Shown here piece by piece: positions 57,842 to 64,000 of a stretch of DNA of 64,000 bases. The notes under the pieces are model-generated. The model was not told the origin of the DNA and ran no database searches. It worked only from the letters and a program-made list of their open reading frames with translations. The DNA is from Tupaia tana. Lineage: Eukaryota; Chordata; Mammalia; Scandentia; Tupaiidae. The position numbers and the translations under genes were made by a program. Each line of letters starts with the position of its first letter. The first letter of the stretch is position 1. Location of the stretch: assembly GCA_026018925.1 (NCBI GenBank), contig JAKSZU010000008.1, positions 6,624,415 to 6,688,414 of the forward strand, given 5' to 3'.

Positions 57842-58088
57842 CTTTTTTTTTTTTTTTTTTTTAGATTTTTGCTGTAGGGCACATGCGCTGGCCAGAGAGA
57901 CAGAAATCAAGAAATCACTTCCACTGCCCCTAGGGGTGGCCACGCCACAATCTCTTTGTTCTCCTCTCAGGATTTTGGGCGTGCACACATGTGCCTGATA
58001 TGAGTTTCAAGACACCAGGTCTGGGATTCAAACCATGGTCAACCACATGAGACTCCAACACCTTCACTACAGCTCCTCTTGCTAGCCC
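57842..58088 (-). mobile_element. SINE-A, first of a minus-strand row of three
   Basis: CTTGTTTTGTTTTTACTTTT before and CTTGTTTTTACATTTTT after suggest a TSD. Confidence 0.84.
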
Positions 58089-58098
58089 TTGTTTTTAC

Positions 58099-58335
58099 AT
58101 TTTTGTCATAGGGCACATGGACTTGCTGGGGAGAGAGAGAGAGGGGGAAAGTGAGAAATCACCCCTCAGGCATATGCTACACTGCAATCCCTTCTCCATT
58201 CTCCTCTTGGGATTTTGGGCACATAAGCCCACATCCTGCCCAGTGGGTTTTCAAGCCACTGGGTCCAGAACTCCACCCCCGGAGTTGCCCATGTGGAATC
58301 TAGCACCTTAACCACCATACCACCTGCTAGTCCCA
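58099..58335 (-). mobile_element. SINE-A, second of the row
   Basis: GGGACTAGCAGGTGGTATGG head on the minus strand. The B-box part is decayed (GGAGTTCTGGACC). Confidence 0.82.
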
Positions 58336-58349
58336 GAAGTTTTAAGTTT

Positions 58350-58609
58350 TTTGGTTTGGCTTTTGGCCATAAGATGCATATGTTCGCCTGAGAGAGACAG
58401 AGTCAGTAAGAGGAAAAGTGAAAAATCACCCCCTCACACATCGGGGAGGATGACCACATGGCAATCTTTTCTTCATTCTCTTCCTGGAATTTGGAGCATG
58501 CACACACATGTGCCTGGCATGATTTTCAAACCACCAGGTCCAGGCCTCGAACCCTTGTAGGTCATGTAGGAGTCCGATGTCTTAAACCACCAAGCCACCT
58601 GCTCGTCCT
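58350..58609 (-). mobile_element. SINE-A, third of the row
   Basis: Flanks AGAAGTTTTAAGTTTTT (58335-58351) and AGAAGTACCAAGTTTTT (58611-58627). Confidence 0.83.
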
Positions 58610-58627
58610 AGAAGTACCAAGTTTTTA

Positions 58628-59284
58628 TTTTAACATTTTATTGTGTTTTCACACACTAGCAGTGAACAATTAAAAATGCAGTTGATAAAAGAAGTTCACT
58701 TAAAATAGCATTAGAATTGTTGGGTACATTATTTTATATAGTATACACTGAGAATATGAAACATTCTTAAAAGAAATTGAAGATAGCATTTTCATGGGTT
58801 GGTTGGCAAATTAAAGATCCAAAAGGCCAAACAAAATACCAGGTGACCTTTTTGCTGAAATGCAAATATCCTAAAATCATGAGAATGCAAGGGACTCAGA
58901 ATAGTCAAAGTAATCTTGAAAAACAATGCATAGTCACCCTTCACATCCACAGGTTCTGCCTGGATTTCAGTCAACCCACCAACCTCTGGTTGAAAAATCT
59001 TATACCATTGCTGATGAGAAGAATGTAATTAGGCCTATGATGCTAGGCGTGCACTGAACATGTATGGACTTCTTTTTCTTGTCATTTCTTCCCTGAACAA
59101 TGCAGTATAACAACTATTTACATAGCAGTGACATTGCATTAGGTATTATAAAGAATCTGGAGATGATTCGAAGTGTGTGGGAGGATGTGCATAGTTGTTT
59201 TCAAATACTACACCATTTCTTTATGGGGCCTTGAGCCTTCAGGGCTTTTGGAATGTGTGGAGGTGTGGTGCTAGAACCAGTGCA
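58628..59284. other. Intergenic DNA, unassigned
   Basis: No repeat or coding signal recognised. Confidence 0.35.
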
Positions 59285-59725
59285 GGGAAGACTGTTGTAG
59301 AACATCTCGCTTTCCAACTCTAAAACTTAACCACAAACCCACAGCAATCTAGATAATGTGGCACTGGCATAACGTTAGATAGAAAATAATTTAGAGTATA
59401 GAAAGGAACTGCTAAAGTTGCTTGGTTTTCAACAAGACACCAAGATATTTCAATGGAGAAATAATAGCCTTCTCAGCAAATGGTATTGGGACATCCAGAT
59501 TCCACATGCAAAAGAATGAGGTGGGACTCTTACCTCGCACCATATACAAAAATAAAACATCATCTAAGACTAATCTTTGTTTAAACTTTCCATTTTCAGA
59601 AGAAAAAAATGGGAGTAAATCTTTGTGACTTTGGATTGGCAATGATGACTTACATTTTATACCAAAAGCATAGCCCACATACACACACTTAGGTAAGTTG
59701 GACATCATCAAAATTAAAGACTTTG

Positions 59726-59990
59726 GGAACCAGCAGTTAGCGTAATGGCTATGTCGCTGGACTCCCACGTAGTCAACCGCGGTTCGCGTCCCGGACCCGG
59801 TGGCTTAAAACTCACGCCGGGCGCGTGTGCGTGCGTGCCCAAGATCCCGAGAGGAGAATGGAGGAGAAGAGATTGCGGCGTGACCATCCCCCCTGGGGAG
59901 TGATTTCTCGCTTTTTGTCTCTATGTCTCTCTCTGTCTGTCTGGCGAGCACACGCGCCCTATAGCAAAAATCTCTCCAAAAAAAAAAAAA
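59726..59990 (+). mobile_element. SINE-A2 inside L1
   Basis: Flanks AAATTAAAGACTTTG / AAATTAAAGACATTTG. B box GGTTCGCGTCC. Very close to consensus. Confidence 0.93.
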
Positions 59991-60039
59991 AAATTAAAGA
60001 CATTTGTGCTACAAAGGACACCATTAAGAAAGTGAGAGT

Positions 60040-60262
60040 GGGCACCATGATACAGTAGTAACAATTGAGAAAAGCCAGCTCCCACATGGTTCGAATATCC
60101 AGCCTGGTCAGCCAAAACACTGCTGGGCATGTGTGAAGCACCCATGATATGACATGCTGGAGGATTAGAGGATGGGGATTCCAGTGTGACAAGACCTGTG
60201 GAGGGTATGTATCTTTCTCTTACACAATTCAAACATTTATGCACTCTATCATGAATAAAAGA
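60040..60262 (+). mobile_element. Diverged tRNA-like SINE inside L1
   Basis: GGCACCATGATACAGTAGTA head, GGTTCGAATATCC B box and a GCTGGGCATGTG body. Confidence 0.55.
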
Positions 60263-60275
60263 AAATATAAAAAGA

Positions 60276-60472
60276 GGTAGGATAGGTGATGCGTTAGTAA
60301 TACGCTGCTCGGTTGAAGCTGGCACCATATGGAAGACTAGGGGTGTGACTCCTGAGTCGACCTGTACTTGCTCAGTATGTGACCCCATGATTCTGACTGG
60401 AAAAGCTAGAGTGGGTGGGGTTCACAGTGTGAGACTCTGTGAAGGTACTTCCCTCTCTCTCAAAATAAAATT
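60276..60472 (+). mobile_element. Diverged tRNA-like SINE
   Basis: GGTGATGCGTTAGTAATACG head and a CTTCCCTCTCTCTCAAAATA end. It directly precedes a young SINE-A2. Confidence 0.45.
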
Positions 60473-60476
60473 TAAT

Positions 60477-60757
60477 GGGGAACCAGCAGTTAGCGTAATG
60501 GCTATGTCGCTGGACTCCCACGTAGTCGACCGCGGTTCGCGTCCTGGACCCGGTGGCTTAAAACTCACGCCGGGCGCGTGTGCGTACATGCCCAAGATCC
60601 CGAGAGGAGAATGGAGGAGAAGGGATTGCGGTGTGGCCATCCCCCCGGGGGGTGATTTCTTGCTTTCTGTCTCTATGTCTCTCTCTGTCTGTCTGGCGAG
60701 CGCATGCGCCCTATAGCAAAAACCTCTCAAAAAATAAATAAATAAATAAATAAATAA
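60477..60757 (+). mobile_element. SINE-A2 with AAAT-repeat tail
   Basis: B box GGTTCGCGTCC. Tail (AAAT)n at 60733-60757. Confidence 0.92.
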
Positions 60758-60786
60758 AATTAAGGAAAGAAAAAAGATAAGATACA

Positions 60787-60993
60787 GGGGCCAGCCAGTG
60801 GCATGGTGGATAAGGCAGCTAGATCCCACACGGCCAACTGAGCAGTTCAAGTCCTGCACCCTGTGGCTTAATAAAAACCACACCAGGCATATGTGCATGT
60901 ATGCCCAAAATCTTGAGGAGTGCTTTCTAACTAACCCCATCAACCCGGTCTCTGATGAGCACATGTCCCCTATAGCAAACAAAAGAAAAGGTC
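60787..60993 (+). mobile_element. Old SINE-A relative
   Basis: TSD AAAGATAAGATACA / AAAGATAAAATACA at 60773-60786 and 60994-61007. The body is shortened. Confidence 0.88.
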
Positions 60994-61012
60994 AAAGATA
61001 AAATACAAAATA

Positions 61013-61258
61013 TGGGGACCAGTGGATGGCATAATGGTTATGTTGCTGGACTCCCATGCAGTTCAAGTCCTGGACCCGGTGGCTTGAACTCATGCCAGGC
61101 ATGTATGCATGTGTGCCCAAGATTCTGAGAGAAGAATGGAGAAGGGATTGCAGTGTGGCCATCCCCCCCTGGGGGGTGATTTCTCGCTTTCTGCCTCTCT
61201 GTCTCTGTCTTTCTGGCAAGCACATGTACTCTATAGCATAAACCTCTCCCAAAAAAAA
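61013..61258 (+). mobile_element. SINE-A with deleted anticodon arm
   Basis: CCCATG joins to CAGTTCAAGTCC, the same 10-nt loss as the copy at 25044. Confidence 0.87.
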
Positions 61259-61362
61259 TTTTTTTTGAGAAAATATTTGCAAATCACATAAAAAATGAGG
61301 AACTACTATCCAGATACATAGACAACCTTAACCTTTACAATTCAGTAACAAAAAGGCAATCC

Positions 61363-61591
61363 AGGGGGCCAAAAAGTGATGCAATTGTTAAGGTACGGGA
61401 TTCCACATGATTGACCATGGTTTGAGTTCTTGAAGCTCACGCTAGGCACGTGCATGAATGCCCCAAATTCCTAAGACAATGGAGAAGGGATTGGGACATG
61501 GCCAACCCTCCTGGGGGATGATTTCTTGCTTTCTGTCTGTCTGTCTCTCCAGTGGGCACACACATCCTATAGCAAAAAATCTCTCAAAAAA
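61363..61591 (+). mobile_element. Old SINE-A relative
   Basis: GGCCAAAAAGTGATGCAATT head. GTTTGAGTTC runs directly into TTGAAGCTCACGC. End CCTATAGCAAAAAATCTCTC. Confidence 0.83.
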
Positions 61592-61946
61592 TTAATCCAA
61601 TTTTTTAAATGAGTTAAAACTTTGAACATTTCTACAAAAATATACAGACACTAATAAATACGTGAAAAGATATTCAATCTCAGTCATTAGGGAAGTGCAA
61701 ATTAAAATCACAACACTACTTCAGATCAGCTAGGATGGCTAAAATACAAGGACAAGGATGTGGGTACTTGGAACCCTGTTCTGTTTCTAGTGAGGCTGTA
61801 AAATGGTGCAGCCACTTTGGAAAATAGTTTGGCAGTTTCTCAAAGAGTTGTATGTAAAGTCATTACATGACACAATTTCACTCCTAGAAAATATAAAAGC
61901 ATACATCACCAAAATCCTTTTATACAAATGTCCATACAGCATTATT

Positions 61947-62210
61947 TCTTTCATTTTTTTATTTATTTAGGAGAGATTTTCGCCATAGGGCACGTGTGCT
62001 CATCAGAAAGACAGAGACAGAGAGAGAAAGCGAGAAATCACCAACAAGGGGGGATGGCCACGCCACAATCCCTTCTCCATTCTCCTCTCGGGATCTTGGG
62101 CACGCATGCACACGCGCCTGGCGCGAGTTTAAGCCACCGGGTCCAGGACTCGAACCACAGTCGACTATATGGGAGTCCAGTGACATAGCCGTTATGCTAA
62201 CTGCTGGTCC
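61947..62210 (-). mobile_element. SINE-A inside L1
   Basis: 15-bp perfect TSD CCATACAGCATTATT at 61932-61946 and 62211-62225, which is L1 sequence. Confidence 0.94.
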
Positions 62211-62332
62211 CCATACAGCATTATTCATAACAGCTGAAAAATGGATACAATTAAAACATTCTTCAATTTATGTATCCTTAAAATGTGGTATACCTAAAAA
62301 ACAGATATATGTAATGGAGGAATTTTAGCTCC

Positions 62333-62362
62333 AGGGCTAGCAAATGGAATGATGGTTAAGAC

Positions 62363-62397
<35 letters not shown>

Positions 62398-62420
62398 TAA
62401 ATTTTTATAAAAATAAGAAA
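62333..62420 (+). mobile_element. Minimal SINE: head fragment plus AAT tail
   Basis: Only about 30 nt of the tRNA-like head (GGGCTAGCAAATGGAATGAT) is followed by (AAT)n. TSD GAATTTTAGCTCC / GAATTTCAGCTCC at 62320-62332 and 62421-62433. Confidence 0.8.
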
Positions 62421-62451
62421 GAATTTCAGCTCCTCAAAAATAAGCATAGTG

Positions 62452-62687
62452 AGGCCAGCAGGTGGCGTGGTGGTTAAGGTGCTGAACCCCCACATGGCCA
62501 AACCTAGTTTGAGTCCTGGACCTAGTAGCTTGAAAATCATGCCAGACATGTATGTGTGCATGCCCAAAATCCCAGGAAGAGAATGGAGGAGAAGAGATTG
62601 CGGTGTGGCCCTAGCCCCCAGGGGAGTGATTTCTCACATTACTTCTCTTTGTCTCTCTGGCAAGTGCATGCACCCCATGGCAAAAAA

Positions 62688-62737
<50 letters not shown>

Positions 62738-62740
62738 AAA
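62452..62740 (+). mobile_element. SINE-A/B intermediate with long poly(A)
   Basis: B-type head (GCCAGCAGGTGGCGTGGTGG) on an A-type body. A run of about 46 A (62689-62734). Confidence 0.87.
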
Positions 62741-63330
62741 GAAATTCTACATGCTCCAATAGTTTCATTTCTATGTATATACAACCTAAGAGAGCTAGAA
62801 AAAAAAAGCCTTTGCCCACAAAAAATTCAGATACAGATGTTCTGAGAAAAGTTCTTAGTGGCCAAAATGGCCACAACCCCAATATCAACTGCCGAATGAA
62901 TAAAGCAAATATGTCCTAGTCATACAATGGAGCATTATTACTTGCCAATAAACGGGAACCAAGAATTGGTATATGATACAACATGGATGATCCATGAAAA
63001 TAGGCTAAGTTAAAGAAATCACGTATGAAAGACCCTACACCATGAATTTGCATATTAATTTACATCTTAATTTCCCCTTATATAAAACGTCTACAAAAGG
63101 CAAGTTCATAAGACAGTGTATTAGGGGTTTCCAGCGGTTGGAGGAAGGAAGGGAAGTTTGGGATGTGACTGCTGTGGGCAGGGAATTTTTTGGGGGGTTC
63201 ATGAAAATGGTTCAAATTTAGAGAGTGGTGATAGTTTTACCACCTTAGAAGCAAAGTGAAAACGACTGAATTGCACACTTTAAAATGGTAAACGTTTGGT
63301 ATGTAAATTATATTTCAGAAAGCAGGAAAT

Positions 63331-64000
63331 CAACTAAGAACTGCTACATAAATCACCAGCTACTAAGCTCTGGTTCCTTTAACCCTCACTGAGGTGGTAG
63401 TCTTTTAAGAAGCAGTATGGAGAGCTCCAATCTGAGAACACATGTGACCTTTAGAGGCATGCAGAAGTGCAGAAGTGAGATTCTGTGAGCTACATTAGCA
63501 ATGGCTATGGGAGTATTTCCATATGAAAATGCTATCTGCAGGCCGATTATCTTCTTGATGTTGATATCGATACTGCAGGGCAGTATGAGGCTAAAGGAAG
63601 CCATGTGCGTTTATCAGATTTCGCCCCCAAAAAGTCAGAGAAATCACATAGTACTAGTTGTTCTTACATCTTCAGACGATTTACATCCTAAAGTAACTGG
63701 CTTTGCATTCCATTCCCTCTTCCCTCATTTTCTGCCCTTTAAAAGAATAAACCCGAGGCCAGTTACGGGTTGCAACTTCTCCTTCAGAAAAGTTGGGCCC
63801 ACGCAGTCCTCCCTTTTCTATACTTGTGTGTCTTTGTGTGTTGTTGCGTTTATTTATAATCCAGCCTTCCCTGCTCAGAAAAACATACTCAACAGAGCAG
63901 GTCCCAGCAAAGTGGAAATGGAATTTAACCCTCACTGAAGTGGTTATTCTTTGGCAGGAGAAATCTAGAATGAAGAAAGGTACCCAACATGTGGTGGGCT
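63331..64000. other. Unassigned DNA, possible LTR
   Basis: A diverged direct repeat (TTTAACCCTCACTGAGGTGG at 63377, TTTAACCCTCACTGAAGTGG at 63925) brackets about 520 bp. TTTAAAAGAATAAA at 63738 looks like an LTR TATA or poly(A) region. Not named. Confidence 0.3.

Larger units (their letters stand above)
59285..63330 (+). mobile_element. L1 LINE, old 3' end broken by nested SINEs
   Basis: Decayed ORF2 3' text (TCCACATGCAAAAGAATGAG near 59501, AAATGGTGCAGCCACTTTGG near 61801, TGGTATACCTAAAAAACAGA near 62286) continues across the inserts. It ends in the 3' UTR (GAATTGCACACTTTAAAATG near 63269). Removing nine SINE-class inserts leaves a shorter continuous L1. It has no coding capacity. Confidence 0.85.

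Noticed and set aside
63501..63938. 145-aa plus-strand open frame
   Set aside because: No recognisable domain. Overlapped by an opposite-strand frame and sits in repeat-like DNA.

Overview
This is a eukaryotic, placental-mammal window. It holds the 5' part of RB1CC1 (FIP200) on the minus strand, its CpG-island promoter, and about 16 kb of upstream DNA. Six coding exons can be read with exact splice junctions: 18926-18807 (start codon), 14091-13965, 13787-13617, 6885-6683, 4739-4313 and 301-131. Joined, they encode residues 1-390 of the autophagy scaffold in an unbroken frame. The rest of the gene (about 1,200 residues) lies beyond coordinate 1. Intron 1 is about 28 kb and runs from the CpG island (about 46.4-48.2 kb) to the start-codon exon. 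I did not locate any additional non-coding 5' exon inside it.

Nearly everything else is interspersed repeats. The dominant family, here called SINE-A (my label), is a tRNA-derived SINE of about 265 bp. It has a tRNA-like head with A and B boxes, a GC-rich tRNA-unrelated body, a (TCTC)n pyrimidine tract, a CCTATAGCAAAAACCTCTCC-like end and a poly(A) tail. Its youngest-looking subgroup (SINE-A2) starts GGGAACC and has a changed B box. SINE-B (my label) is a shorter relative of about 170 bp that has the tRNA head and the pyrimidine tract and then ends GGTCAAATTAAAATAAATAAA. A few more diverged SINEs, one tRNA/7SL composite, three L1 copies, L2, MIR, one MLT1-type LTR, one Tigger-type and one MER5-type DNA transposon, and a short inverted-repeat MITE make up the remainder. 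Copies on both strands often keep 10-18 bp target-site duplications (TSDs), which fix their borders.

Organism: the 7SL-derived monomer in the composite SINE points to Euarchontoglires. Alu, B1 and abundant Tupaia-type 7SL SINEs are absent, and a tRNA SINE dominates. A colugo (Dermoptera) would fit, but this is a low-confidence inference.

Layout: 1-18.9 kb, RB1CC1 coding exons and SINE-rich introns, with an antisense 5'-truncated L1 at 14.4-16.7 kb. 18.9-46.4 kb, intron 1, dense in SINEs. 46.4-48.2 kb, CpG-island promoter, possibly bidirectional. 48.2-64 kb, intergenic DNA with more SINEs, MIR/L2/MER5 fossils and an old L1 (59.3-63.3 kb) carrying about nine nested SINEs. No other protein-coding gene is supported.

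The most unusual structure is a recurring one: SINEs stacked head-to-tail in one orientation, with the same target sequence repeated before, between and after them. There are three clear cases and two weaker ones, which suggests repeated insertion into one site.
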